The position numbers and the translations under genes are program-made. Shown here one piece after another: positions 26,653 through 36,381 of a stretch of DNA of 64,000 nt (its first letter is position 1; every line of letters starts with the position of its first letter). Under the pieces are notes generated by a model. That model had not been told where the DNA came from. It was given only the letters and a program-made list of their open reading frames with translations, and made no database searches. The stretch is from Exobacillus caeni (GTDB taxonomy: Bacteria > Bacillota > Bacilli > Bacillales > Guptibacillaceae): NCBI RefSeq assembly GCF_005747095.1, contig NZ_SWLG01000011.1, forward strand, positions 1-64,000. The letters run 5' to 3'.

Positions 26653-27661
26653 TTTCCAAAGGTATTCCAGACAGATGTTATTTAAACCAATTGGTAAAAC
26701 CGGCCAGGAAAAACTGGGGCGCGCTACAGTATTGATTGTCGGCATGGGTGCACTCGGGACTGTTCTAGCAAGTCAGCTAGTCAGGGCAGGAATCGGCCAT
26801 GTGAGGTTTGCTGATCGGGATTATGTAGAAAAAAGCAATCTTCAGCGGCAGATGCTGTTTGATGAAGAAGATGTCAAAAAGGCATTGCCAAAAGCTGTTG
26901 CCGCTAAGGAAAAGCTATCGAAAATGAATTCAGAAATAGAAATTGAAGGTATCGTATGTGATGTTAGTACCGATAATATTGAAGAATTATTGCAGGATGT
27001 CGATATTGTAGTGGATGGGACAGATAATTTTGGTACGCGATTTCTAATTAATGATGCCTGCTTTAAACATAACATCCCTTATGTATACGGCGGCGCTGTT
27101 AGTTCCAGAGGAATGACTGCTTTATTTATTCCTGGTCAAACGCCATGCCTGCGCTGTTTTATCTCACATGATGAAAATGCTGGAGATACCTGTGATACCG
27201 TTGGGGTTATTGCTCCTGTTGTAGATATTGTCGCTTCTTACCAGGTAGTAGAGGTGTTGAAATATCTTGTAGAAGATGAGAAGAACAGGCGAAACTCGCT
27301 TATGACGTTCGATGTCTGGAACAACTACTCCTACAACATGAAATTTTCAAAACCAAAAAAAGATTGTCCAACATGTCAGTTGCATCAGTATCCAGCACTC
27401 GAAAACAATGGAAACAGAGCAGTCACTTCTTTATGCGGAAGGGAAACTGTCCAGATCAAAGTCCGGGAATCATTTAATATTGATGACTGGGCTAAAAAGC
27501 TATCAACAGCAGGCAAAGTCAAAAAGACTCCTTTCCTGGTCAAAGTTGAATTAGAGGAAGGTGAGAGACTGGTAGTTTTTCCTGATGGGCGAGTATTGGT
27601 ACAGGGGACTGAGGATATCGGGAGAGCCAGGTCCCTATATGCACGTTATATAGGAATGTGA
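26642..27661 (+). CDS. MoeB/ThiF-family sulfur-carrier adenylyltransferase
   Basis: This 339-residue E1-like enzyme adenylates the C-terminal Gly-Gly of a ubiquitin-like sulfur carrier. It shows the nucleotide loop VGMGALGT (34-40), RDYVEKSNLQRQ (59-70), DGTDNFGTRFLINDAC (125-140), Cys184 in GDTC as candidate catalytic cysteine, and zinc CxxC pairs at 169/172 and 242/245. The last 80 residues form a small extra domain, not a complete rhodanese. The ATG at 26642 follows AAAGGAG inside mobA. Next to mobA it suggests MoeB, yet the thiamine operon here lacks thiF, so it may serve both MoaD and ThiS. Confidence 0.9.
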   Translation: MVNDFQRYSRQMLFKPIGKTGQEKLGRATVLIVGMGALGTVLASQLVRAGIGHVRFADRDYVEKSNLQRQMLFDEEDVKKALPKAVAAKEKLSKMNSEIEIEGIVCDVSTDNIEELLQDVDIVVDGTDNFGTRFLINDACFKHNIPYVYGGAVSSRGMTALFIPGQTPCLRCFISHDENAGDTCDTVGVIAPVVDIVASYQVVEVLKYLVEDEKNRRNSLMTFDVWNNYSYNMKFSKPKKDCPTCQLHQYPALENNGNRAVTSLCGRETVQIKVRESFNIDDWAKKLSTAGKVKKTPFLVKVELEEGERLVVFPDGRVLVQGTEDIGRARSLYARYIGM

Positions 27662-27684
27662 TCAATGATACAGGAGGTTTTTAA

Positions 27685-28614
<930 letters not shown>

Positions 28615-28617
28615 ATT

Positions 28618-28646
28618 GAAGCTGTTTTTGACGGCTTCTTTTTTTT
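28618..28646 (+). terminator. Terminator of ldh
   Basis: GAAGCTGT and ACGGCTTC pair (one G-T) around TTTTG, followed by eight T. Confidence 0.85.
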
Positions 28647-28665
28647 GCAACAAAGGTTAAACTTC

Positions 28666-28981
28666 TTGACAGGCTTATACCAAACAATTTAATATAATAT
28701 CAACACACTTAAACGCATAAAAGCATAAAAGCGTAAAAGAGGACAATGAAATAATATAAGTTAAAGAGCGAAGAAATATAGAAGTAGCCATTATTCTACA
28801 GCAGCCAGAGACTTAGTGGAAGGTGTGAACTAAGGGGAATGCATGGTGAAATTACAGATATGGAGCTTGGCCAACTGGCCCGGTGGATTTTCATCGTTAA
28901 AACATTGAGTTGGTCCTTTGTGACAAACAGGGTGGTACCGCGGAAACTTTTCGTCCCTTCTTTAGGAAGGGTCTTTTTTTA
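28666..28981 (+). promoter_or_regulatory. T-box leader upstream of the NhaC-type gene
   Basis: A promoter TTGACA (28666) with TAATAT/TATAAT near 28690-28698 is followed by a T-box riboswitch. Stem I shows AGTA (28783-28786), AGAGA (28807-28811) and a distal GGTGTGAAC loop. The T-box sequence AGGGTGGTACCGCGG lies at 28929-28943, followed by a CCCTTC/GAAGGG terminator hairpin with a T run (28954-28980). On the 3' side of the specifier loop the sequence is GTGAAATTACAG. By the usual GAA-codon-AC pattern the specifier is ATT (Ile, 28851-28853). TAC (Tyr) two bases later is the alternative. Uncharged tRNA binding should allow transcription of the transporter gene. Confidence 0.88.
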
Positions 28982-29013
28982 TTTACATCAACGTTATACA
29001 GGAGGACAACATC

Positions 29014-30438
29014 ATGAATCAAGGAACAGGAAGCAAAGCCTCATTTATAATATTGTTTGGAGTTATTGCGATCATAGTCTACACGATGCTGGTAGAACAG
29101 GTTGAGCCGCATATACCTCTATTGATCAGCCTGATATTTACGGCAACTATCGCTACACTCGATGGGATAGAGTGGGCAAGGATCGAGAAAGGGATGCTTG
29201 ACGGCCTTAAAGTCGGAGCAAAACCAATTTTAATACTGTTTTTAGTAGGTATTTTAATTGCGGTTTGGATGATGAGCGGAACGGTGCCGACACTCGTAAG
29301 CTATGGCCTTTCAGTTATCTCTCCTGAATGGTTTGTTTTAAGTGCATTGTTTATTACGATAATCGTTTCTACTTTTACAGGGAGTTCCTTTACTACGATT
29401 GGAACGATTGGAATCGCAATGATGGGTATGAGCAATATGATTGGAATAAATCCTGCTCTTGCCGCAGGAGCAATCGTTTCAGGTGCATGCTTTGGAGATA
29501 AAATGTCGCCATTGTCAGATACAACAAACTTTGCGTCAGGAATTTCAGAAGTTGATCTATTTACCCATATCCGAACACTAATGAAAACAACAGTTCCTGC
29601 GCTTGTATTAACAATAATAGCTTTTCTATTCATATCTCACAACAACGGCGGAATTGTGCAAACAAACCAAATAGATGAAGCGATTAAGGTCTTAAATGAA
29701 AACTTTTATGTTTCAGGATGGACTTTGTTGTCACCATTACTTGTTGTACTCCTGGCATTCAAACGTTTTCCGATTCTCGGCACCTTAACGGTCGGGGCGT
29801 TATCGGGAGTCATCACAGCATGGATTTTTCAAACTGGGATCACCGTTCCAGCCGTAATTCAATCATTACAACACGGGTTTCAGCTTGATACTGGAAATGA
29901 AATGGTTGACACTATGATAAACAGAGGGGGGCTCCAATCGATGATGTGGTCAATATCATTGATCATGATCGCTCTTTCCTTTGGAGGCATTATCAGAGAA
30001 ATTGGTGTAATCGATAAAATGTTGAACTTAATTATTGAGAGATTGTCACACAGAGGCCATTTGATTTCATCAACTGCGCTTTCTTCTATAGCAGTCAATC
30101 TACTGACCGGAGAACAGTACCTGTCTATCTTACTTCCAGGGCAAACATTTAAACCGTTTTTTGAGAAAATGAAACTCGATAACAGATACCTTTCCAGAAC
30201 ATTAGAAGATGCTGGAACGCTCGTGAATCCACTTGTTCCATGGGGAGTGAGCGGTGCATTCTTCGCTAATACACTTGGAGTTCCGGTAATGGAATATCTT
30301 CCGTTTGCCCTGTTTTTAATTTTTTCACCTTTATTAACAGTTATTTTCGGGTATATAACCTTTAATAGCAACCGTTCGATTCCTTTAGCAAATATATGGA
30401 TAAAATCCTCACTTTTTACAAAAAGTAAGCATAACTAA
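29014..30438 (+). CDS. NhaC-family Na+/H+ antiporter-like transporter under T-box control
   Basis: This 474-residue protein has about eleven to twelve membrane helices and NhaC motifs such as TFTGSSFTTIGTIGIAMMG, SGACFGDKMSPLSDTTNFAS and LEDAGTLVNPLVPWGV. The family includes Na+/H+ antiporters, the malate-lactate antiporter MleN and T-box-linked transporters predicted to carry amino acids. T-box control argues for an amino-acid-related substrate, while the neighbouring ldh gene makes a lactate exchanger worth considering. ACAGGAGG precedes the ATG at good spacing. Confidence 0.88.
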   Translation: MNQGTGSKASFIILFGVIAIIVYTMLVEQVEPHIPLLISLIFTATIATLDGIEWARIEKGMLDGLKVGAKPILILFLVGILIAVWMMSGTVPTLVSYGLSVISPEWFVLSALFITIIVSTFTGSSFTTIGTIGIAMMGMSNMIGINPALAAGAIVSGACFGDKMSPLSDTTNFASGISEVDLFTHIRTLMKTTVPALVLTIIAFLFISHNNGGIVQTNQIDEAIKVLNENFYVSGWTLLSPLLVVLLAFKRFPILGTLTVGALSGVITAWIFQTGITVPAVIQSLQHGFQLDTGNEMVDTMINRGGLQSMMWSISLIMIALSFGGIIREIGVIDKMLNLIIERLSHRGHLISSTALSSIAVNLLTGEQYLSILLPGQTFKPFFEKMKLDNRYLSRTLEDAGTLVNPLVPWGVSGAFFANTLGVPVMEYLPFALFLIFSPLLTVIFGYITFNSNRSIPLANIWIKSSLFTKSKHN

Positions 30439-30461
30439 ACTGTTGCAAAGGAATTGATCAT

Positions 30462-30638
30462 ATGAATGTTCGCTTGCTGAAATGGATTTTATTTGGAGCA
30501 TTACTGATGTATGGATATGATAACCGTTATAGAGTCTTGAACAGTTTACTGGGGATTGCGTTTTTACGGCGCTTTGTAGTAACCAACACTTTAAAAATCC
30601 CTGGATTTAGAGAAAAATTATTTAGTTCTATCTTTTAA
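30462..30638 (+). CDS. Small basic protein, YqgO-like
   Basis: This 58-residue protein begins MNVRLLKWILFGALLMYGYD, with one hydrophobic segment (about 5-18) and a basic remainder (NRYRVLN, FLRRFVV). AAAGGA is placed about 9 nt before the ATG and a terminator follows. Its size and place between the rpmG/yqgN block and yqgQ suggest B. subtilis YqgO, but I assign this by position. Function is unknown. Confidence 0.62.
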   Translation: MNVRLLKWILFGALLMYGYDNRYRVLNSLLGIAFLRRFVVTNTLKIPGFREKLFSSIF

Positions 30639-30644
30639 TTTATG

Positions 30645-30681
30645 GACTCTGCCTTTCAATCGGGGGCAGGGTTTTCTCTTT
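30645..30681 (+). terminator. Hairpin terminator after the YqgO-like gene
   Basis: CTCTGCC and GGGCAGGG pair around TTTCAATCG, followed by TTTTCTCTTTTT. Confidence 0.75.
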
Positions 30682-30739
30682 TTAAGGATATATTTTTTAT
30701 GATTGTTATAGTTTTTAACAAAGAGGTGCTCCTAACGAT

Positions 30740-31483
30740 ATGACTAACAACCTATGGGACATGGTTTACTTTGACCTGGATAATACACTTTATGACCATG
30801 AAAAGGCATTTGAAAAGACGGCCAAGTATTGTTATCAGGTGATACAGAGACTGTACGCTAATGAAGGACATACGAGAGGATGGCCAACAGCAGAAAAATG
30901 GTTTAACGTTTTTAAGCAGAATTGTGACATCTATTGGGAGGATTACGAGGAGAACAGATTATCGAAGAAGGAATATCGTCGGCTCCGTTATGCCGAATCC
31001 TTTAAGCATTTTAATCTTCCTTATCGGGTGGAAGATGCGGATTATTTTCATACTTTATATGAGGAAACAGTGTCTGAGTTTGCCGTGCCTTATAACGGAG
31101 TATTTTACTTATTGGAAAAACTGAAGGACAATGAAATAGAACTGGGGATTCTCACGAACGGAGCATTACAAACCCAGTGGGCTAAAATTAAAAAGATGAG
31201 GTTAAGCAATTGGATAGACAGGAAAAACATTTACATCTCCGAGAAGTTTGGATTACAGAAACCAGATCCTGAATTTTTTAGCAAACCCTTGCAAAAACAC
31301 GGAGAAAAGAAACTAAAAAAACTTTATATAGGTGATGCCTGGGAACATGATATCGTCGGGGCAATCGAGGCGGGATGGGAAGCGATTTTTTTAAATACGC
31401 GTAACGAAGCACCCACTACCGCCCATAAGCCGGTTGTTTCCTGCACCTCCTTTGTTGAAGTTATAAACTCTATGTTAGCTTGA
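30740..31483 (+). CDS. HAD-family hydrolase (YfnB-like)
   Basis: The protein has 247 residues with HAD motif I VYFDLDNTLYDHE (nucleophile Asp in FDLD), motif II LGILTNGA, Lys motif III GLQKPDPEFF and motif IV GDAWEHDIVGA. A helical cap lies at about 20-100. It likely dephosphorylates a small metabolite. The substrate is unknown. The start follows GAGGTG. Its 3' end overlaps the convergent minus-strand gene by 9 bp, and no terminator separates them. Confidence 0.85.
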   Translation: MTNNLWDMVYFDLDNTLYDHEKAFEKTAKYCYQVIQRLYANEGHTRGWPTAEKWFNVFKQNCDIYWEDYEENRLSKKEYRRLRYAESFKHFNLPYRVEDADYFHTLYEETVSEFAVPYNGVFYLLEKLKDNEIELGILTNGALQTQWAKIKKMRLSNWIDRKNIYISEKFGLQKPDPEFFSKPLQKHGEKKLKKLYIGDAWEHDIVGAIEAGWEAIFLNTRNEAPTTAHKPVVSCTSFVEVINSMLA

Positions 31484-32356
31484 GAAGTTGATGTGTTGGA
31501 GAAGCTGTATGTTCGTTCCTTCTTTTGATTGGAATAACACAATAAGATACGGCTTGCTTTTGTTTAACAAAATAAGGGGGATCGTACTTCCGACTGGACT
31601 TTCCACTTTACCGTCTTCTATTTCTATCCCAAGAAAGTAATTTTTGTATATCCCTTCCCATAACCCGCCGATCGCTTTTACAGTTTGCTCTTTAGTAAGT
31701 CCTGGTAAAGGCTGATTGTTAAATTTCGATAGTTCCGTCAAAGGAATTGCGTAAAAATTTTCTATCGGAATGGAATAAAAATCGATAAGCTCTTTCCATA
31801 CCAGCTGCAGCTGCTGCTTTGTTGCATGATCGAGAACACTCTTCCACTCCTTTTCTTCTTCAGACACTGGCTCCTTAAACGATTCAAGTGGTGATAACGG
31901 CGAATCAATCACATAAAGCTGGTCGAAGGTCGTTTGTTGGACACTTTTGATCACGTCATTTGGATAGTGAATTTCCCCATAATGATAACTGATTGCTTCA
32001 TAATGCCCGCTGTCTTCACTGCGTATTTCTTTTTCCATCGAAAGGGAAGCAACATTTTCCTCCCACTTGGACAAAGTGTCAACTAATATTCCGTCTTCAT
32101 ATAATAAAGAAATATCCTGTCGCAAATAAGCTTTTTTGGTTGTTTCCGAAAACGTTTCCCATTCGATCATATACTCGTCTTCATCTTCTTGTGTTAATAT
32201 TTTTATTGTAGTCTTCGCTCTGTTGAATGTGGTTTCAGGGTCAGGCGGAAAATAAGTGATGCTTTCTTTTACAGGTTTTTCAGTGAGAAGCGTTTGGATC
32301 GTGACAAGTGCCAGTAAAAGTATGATTAGGAAAGAAAAGAGCGCTTTCTTTTTCAT
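31475..32356 (-). CDS. Unrecognised membrane-anchored extracytoplasmic protein
   Basis: This 293-residue protein starts MKKKALFSFLIILLLALVTI: a basic N-terminus and a helix that is either an uncleaved anchor or a signal peptide without a lipobox. The rest is soluble, acidic and aromatic-rich with no enzyme motif that I know. GGAGGG lies 6 nt before the ATG at 32356. Longer in-frame starts upstream run antisense through the peptidase gene and are rejected. It is divergent from the M42 peptidase gene and convergent with the HAD gene. Confidence 0.72.
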   Translation of the reverse strand: MKKKALFSFLIILLLALVTIQTLLTEKPVKESITYFPPDPETTFNRAKTTIKILTQEDEDEYMIEWETFSETTKKAYLRQDISLLYEDGILVDTLSKWEENVASLSMEKEIRSEDSGHYEAISYHYGEIHYPNDVIKSVQQTTFDQLYVIDSPLSPLESFKEPVSEEEKEWKSVLDHATKQQLQLVWKELIDFYSIPIENFYAIPLTELSKFNNQPLPGLTKEQTVKAIGGLWEGIYKNYFLGIEIEDGKVESPVGSTIPLILLNKSKPYLIVLFQSKEGTNIQLLQHINFSS

Positions 32357-32473
32357 TTGTTCCCTCCGGACATATAATAGCTTGTCATTCATTTTATGAG
32401 CCTGGCAGGAAAAATATGAAGCAGGAAAAATAATTAGAGTTACGAAGTTATTAGAAGGAAAGGATTGATACAT

Positions 32474-33520
32474 ATGAATTTTGATGGAAAACAGATTATG
32501 GAAGTTACAAAGGAACTCGTTTCGATTTCGAGTCCTTCCGGCAATACGGATGAAGTGATTTCCTTTGTAGAAGATACTCTCGAGAAATTGGGAGTCAAAT
32601 CTTACCGCAATAACAAAGGCGGCCTTATTGCAACAATCAAAGGACAGGATGACACTAAGCATCGCATGGTGACTGCGCATGTTGATACGCTTGGAGCAAT
32701 GGTAAAGGAAATAAAACCAGATGGAAGACTGAAGCTTTCGATGATCGGAGGTTTTCGCTGGAACGCAGTGGAAGGGGAGTATTGTGAAATTGAAACGAGC
32801 AGCGGGAAGAGATATTCCGGGACAATTTTGCTTCATCAAACATCCGTGCATGTCTATAAAAATAACGGAGAAATCAAGCGTGATGATGTAAACATGGAAG
32901 TCCGCCTCGATGAACGGGTTTCATCAAAGGAAGATGTAGAAAAGCTAGGCATTGAAGTAGGGGATTTTATTTCCTTTGATCCAAGAGTGCAAATAACGGA
33001 GAGCGGCTTTATTAAGTCTCGCCACCTGGACGATAAGGCCAGTGTCGCAATCTTAATCGATGTCATCAAAAAAATGAAAGAGCAATCCGCTGACCTTCCA
33101 TACACAACTCATTTTCTCATTTCGAATAACGAGGAAATAGGTTATGGCGGTAATTCGAATATTCCTGAAGAAACAACGGAGTATTTAGCGGTAGATATGG
33201 GAGCGATTGGAGACGGACAGGCTACAGATGAATATACAGCCAGCATTTGTGCAAAAGATTCAAGCGGTCCATACCACTACAGATTAAGAAAGCAGCTTGT
33301 GGCGATTGCAGAAGAAAACAAGATTGGTTACAAAGTGGATATTTATCCTTATTATGGATCAGATGCATCCGCTGCGATAAGGGCAGGAGCAGACGTAAAG
33401 CACGCCTTGATAGGCCCGGGGGTAGATGCCTCCCATGCCTTTGAACGTACACATGCAGATGCTCTTAAACATACAGCTTCACTTGTATATCATTATCTTA
33501 CCGCAAAGATGATTGACTAA
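32474..33520 (+). CDS. M42 family metallopeptidase
   Basis: This 348-residue aminopeptidase-type protein has the M42 metal-site motifs: TAHVDTLG (first His and Asp), HLDDKAS (bridging Asp), ISNNEEIGYGG (catalytic Glu pair), VDMGAIG and a late HAFERTHADAL. Members form large tetrahedral complexes that trim peptides. The family also includes enzymes first annotated as endoglucanases. The ATG at 32474 follows GAAAGGA. It is monocistronic with a strong terminator. Confidence 0.9.
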   Translation: MNFDGKQIMEVTKELVSISSPSGNTDEVISFVEDTLEKLGVKSYRNNKGGLIATIKGQDDTKHRMVTAHVDTLGAMVKEIKPDGRLKLSMIGGFRWNAVEGEYCEIETSSGKRYSGTILLHQTSVHVYKNNGEIKRDDVNMEVRLDERVSSKEDVEKLGIEVGDFISFDPRVQITESGFIKSRHLDDKASVAILIDVIKKMKEQSADLPYTTHFLISNNEEIGYGGNSNIPEETTEYLAVDMGAIGDGQATDEYTASICAKDSSGPYHYRLRKQLVAIAEENKIGYKVDIYPYYGSDASAAIRAGADVKHALIGPGVDASHAFERTHADALKHTASLVYHYLTAKMID

Positions 33521-33532
33521 AGAGAATATCAG

Positions 33533-33572
33533 GAAAGCGTTGACCTATCGATAGGTTGGCGTTTTCTTTTTT
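33533..33572 (+). terminator. Terminator of the M42 peptidase gene
   Basis: AAAGCG..ACCTATCG and CGATAGGT..CGTTTT form a two-part stem, followed by CTTTTTTT. Confidence 0.85.
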
Positions 33573-33798
33573 TGTATAAACAAAAACAATTCCTTAAAAG
33601 ATGTTATTTTCTGTTTGTCTTAAAGGGTCTACTTTTTATGAGGTTTAATAGAATGGCAATCACCATCCCCCTTTTCCTTCCGTGAGGATTTCGATTGGCG
33701 GATTAGTGCCAGGAAACAAATTGAACTAAAAGATTACTTCATGGGTACGTATTTATTTCCCTTAAATGGTTAAAGATGGATTTGAAAGGGGAGGCTTT

Positions 33799-35262
33799 AT
33801 GGACGATAAAAAAATTAAGCATCCAGTATCAAGCGATTTTGATAAAAATGTCAAATTTCTGCATGATGAACTAGGAGTTGAACAAAGCTTTGATGTGATT
33901 CAGCTTAATTTAGAGTATGCTGGCAGAAGAATGGCTATGTTTATGGTGGATGGATTTGTAAAAGACGATATCCTTCACTTAATCATGAAATTTTTCGCCA
34001 AGCTTAAACCCGAGCAGTTAGAGCCGGATCCACTTGATAAGCTGTTAAAAACATATTTGCCTTATATTGAAATTGAAGTACAAAAAGACCTTGACACGGT
34101 TATTGATTTTGTTTTAGCAGGACCAACAGCGCTTGTTGTTGAGGGGACTGATGACATTATCATGATCGATGCCCGTACATATCCTGTTAGAGGGCCGGAA
34201 GAACCTGATGTTGAGCGGGTTACAAGAGGGGCGAGGGACGGCTTCGTCGAAACGATTGTCTTTAATACCGCACTTACCCGCCGAAGAGTACGTGACCGAA
34301 CGCTCCGGATGGAATATCTTCAAGTTGGAAGGCGTTCGAAAACCGATATCTGTGTTAGCTATATTGAAGATATTGCAGACCCTGAAATGGTAAAAAGAGT
34401 AAAGGAATCAGTTAGCAAGATTGATACGGATGGGTTGCCTATGGGAGAAAAAACAGTAGAAGAATTTGTTGTAGGAAGGCATCTTAACCCATACCCGCTT
34501 GTCCGATACACAGAACGGCCAGATACTGCAGCCATTCACTTATATGAAGGGCATGTTCTGATCTATGTTGATGGATCACCAAGTGTCTTGATAACTCCCA
34601 CAACGTTCTGGCATCATTTACAACACGCTGAAGAATATAGACAAAAGCCTCTTGTTGGAGCTTATTTAAGGATGGTAAGGTTTATCGGAGTATGGCTCGC
34701 GATATTTGCACTGCCTTTATGGTATCTTTTTGCTGCCAGTCCAGACCTTCTGCCAGGAAATATAGCATTTATCGGGCCTGAAGAAACAGGAGAACTACCT
34801 CTGTTTGTACAATTTTTGATCATTGAAATAGGGCTAGATATATTGAGGATGGCCACCATTCATACTCCTTCTTCCTTAGCTACTGCGCTTGGCCTTGTTG
34901 CTGCGATCTTGATTGGGCAGGTTGCGATCGAAGTAGGACTGTTTATTAATGAGGTAGTGTTATATATCGCTGTAGCAGCAATGGGTACCTTTGCCACGCC
35001 ATCCTATGAGTTAAGCCTGGCTAATCGGCTGATAAGAATTATGTTATTAATTTTAAGCGCAGCTTTTGGAGTGATAGGTTTTGTAGTGGGGATCATATTT
35101 TGGATTCTTCTGCTTGTACGGACAAAATCTTTCCATATTCCTTACCTATGGCCGTTTATACCGTTTTCGTTCCGTAGTATGAGGGACGTTTTGTTTCGGG
35201 CTCCGATGCCTTTAAAAAATCGGCGGCCGACGGTGTTGCACACACAGGATCCTGACAAATAA
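33799..35262 (+). CDS. spoVAF: Spore germination protein, GerA family (SpoVAF type)
   Basis: This 487-residue protein has a soluble N-terminal part (about 1-285) with the family blocks VVEGTDDIIMIDARTYPVR, GARDGFVETIVFNT and VRDRTLRMEYLQVGRRSKTD. A membrane part with four to five helices follows. The all-family motif GPREGFVE is here GARDGFVE, as in the SpoVAF subgroup of GerA-type A subunits, which act in the spore inner membrane during germination. The start at 33799 follows AAGGGGAGG. It stands alone rather than inside a spoVA operon. I did not find a clear SigG promoter. Confidence 0.85.
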   Translation: MDDKKIKHPVSSDFDKNVKFLHDELGVEQSFDVIQLNLEYAGRRMAMFMVDGFVKDDILHLIMKFFAKLKPEQLEPDPLDKLLKTYLPYIEIEVQKDLDTVIDFVLAGPTALVVEGTDDIIMIDARTYPVRGPEEPDVERVTRGARDGFVETIVFNTALTRRRVRDRTLRMEYLQVGRRSKTDICVSYIEDIADPEMVKRVKESVSKIDTDGLPMGEKTVEEFVVGRHLNPYPLVRYTERPDTAAIHLYEGHVLIYVDGSPSVLITPTTFWHHLQHAEEYRQKPLVGAYLRMVRFIGVWLAIFALPLWYLFAASPDLLPGNIAFIGPEETGELPLFVQFLIIEIGLDILRMATIHTPSSLATALGLVAAILIGQVAIEVGLFINEVVLYIAVAAMGTFATPSYELSLANRLIRIMLLILSAAFGVIGFVVGIIFWILLLVRTKSFHIPYLWPFIPFSFRSMRDVLFRAPMPLKNRRPTVLHTQDPDK

Positions 35263-35273
35263 TTTATATGATG

Positions 35274-35303
35274 AATACTGCCGTAACTTCCGGCAGTATT
35301 TTT
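35274..35303 (+). terminator. Terminator of the spoVAF-type gene
   Basis: AATACTGCCG and CGGCAGTATT pair around TAACTTC, followed by TTTC. Confidence 0.88.
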
Positions 35304-35371
35304 CATTGTTCCATGCATTTGCTTTTTAAAACAGATATTGTATTGCTATAATAAGAAACGGTGAGAAGAAA

Positions 35372-35569
35372 ATGAAAACTATTTATGAAGTCCAACAACT
35401 ACTTAAAAGATTTGGTACGTTTATTTATACTGGTGACCGAATCGGGGACCTGGAATTAATGGAAGAAGAATTAAGAGAACTAAACGGATATGGAATCATT
35501 GACCAAAAAGAGTATACGGCTGCTTTAATGGTCATTCGTGGCGAGCTGCGGAAGGAGAGACAAAAATGA
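35372..35569 (+). CDS. yqgQ: YqgQ family protein (DUF910)
   Basis: This 65-residue helical protein (YEVQQLLKRFGTFIYTGDRI, then a charged helix) matches YqgQ, a small protein conserved beside glucokinase in Bacillaceae and of unknown function. GGTGAGAAG precedes the ATG. Its stop overlaps the next start by ATGA. In B. subtilis yqgQ directly precedes glcK. Here a nitroreductase gene is inserted between them. Confidence 0.88.
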   Translation: MKTIYEVQQLLKRFGTFIYTGDRIGDLELMEEELRELNGYGIIDQKEYTAALMVIRGELRKERQK

Positions 35570-36315
35570 ACAAAGTGATAGAAACAATTTATGCCCATCG
35601 TTCTGTTCGGTCTTTTACAAAAGAGCAACTTACAGAAGAACAAATTAAAACACTCGTAAAAGCTGCACAGTCTGCGGCTACTTCAAGTTATTTGCAGGCA
35701 TATTCCATTATTGGAGTAAAAGACCAGGATAAAAAGAACAGACTTGCTGAAATAGCAGGAAACCAATCATATGTTGCTGAAAATGGCCATTTTTTTGTGT
35801 TTTGTGCAGATTTGAATCGGTTGAAAGTTGCTGGAGACATGGAAGGAAAAGAGAGCATAACTTCTATAGAATCTACTGAAAAATTTATGGTTTCTGTAGT
35901 AGATGCTTCGCTTGCAGCACAAAATCTAGTTCTGGCAGCTGAGTCCATGGGACTTGGAATTTGCTATATCGGCGGAATACGTAATGATTCCGAGGCTGTT
36001 AGTGACCTGCTGAAGCTCCCGGATCATGTAATTCCCCTTTATGGCGTCTGCGTTGGTTATCCGGAACGAACACCCGGACAAAAACCACGCCTGCCTATGG
36101 AAAGCGTTTACTTCGAAGATGAATATGAACAAAATCCGGAAGTTCTAAAACAACACCTTGAAAACTATAATGAAACGATTTCAACATATTATAAAGAGCG
36201 GACAAACGGAAAGCGGTCAGCCGGCTGGACGGCATTAATGGCTGAAAAATTAGCTAATCCTGTCAGGTTATACATGAAACGTTTCTTACAAAAGAAAGGG
36301 TTTCCTTTAAAGTAA
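35566..36315 (+). CDS. NADPH-dependent FMN oxidoreductase / nitroreductase (NfsA-FRP type)
   Basis: This 249-residue flavoprotein has the FMN-binding start YAHRSVRSFTKEQLTEEQ, the ATSSYLQAYSIIGV region and GLGICYIGGIRND. The C-terminal extension (residues about 190-249) matches the NfsA/Frp branch that uses NADPH to reduce flavins, nitro compounds or quinones. The gene is translationally coupled to yqgQ and GGAAGGAG lies inside the end of yqgQ. Confidence 0.9.
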   Translation: MNKVIETIYAHRSVRSFTKEQLTEEQIKTLVKAAQSAATSSYLQAYSIIGVKDQDKKNRLAEIAGNQSYVAENGHFFVFCADLNRLKVAGDMEGKESITSIESTEKFMVSVVDASLAAQNLVLAAESMGLGICYIGGIRNDSEAVSDLLKLPDHVIPLYGVCVGYPERTPGQKPRLPMESVYFEDEYEQNPEVLKQHLENYNETISTYYKERTNGKRSAGWTALMAEKLANPVRLYMKRFLQKKGFPLK

Positions 36316-36381
36316 GGAGTTGATAGCCTGCTTTCTTCACATACCCAGAAAATAAAGAAATACGTTAAAGGACGGATGCAG

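Noticed and set aside
28839-29105. An 88-codon frame inside the T-box leader
   Set aside because: It lies over the specifier loop, T-box and terminator and runs into the NhaC gene in another frame. The RNA structure explains the sequence better.
31475-32851. A 458-codon minus-strand reading frame ending at 31475
   Set aside because: Its first 165 codons run antisense through the M42 peptidase gene and have no ribosome binding site. GGAGGG before the ATG at 32356 marks the true start.
33573-33798. SigG promoter before the spoVAF-type gene
   Set aside because: No pair resembling the SigG -35 and CATNNTA -10 at 17-18 bp could be found by eye.
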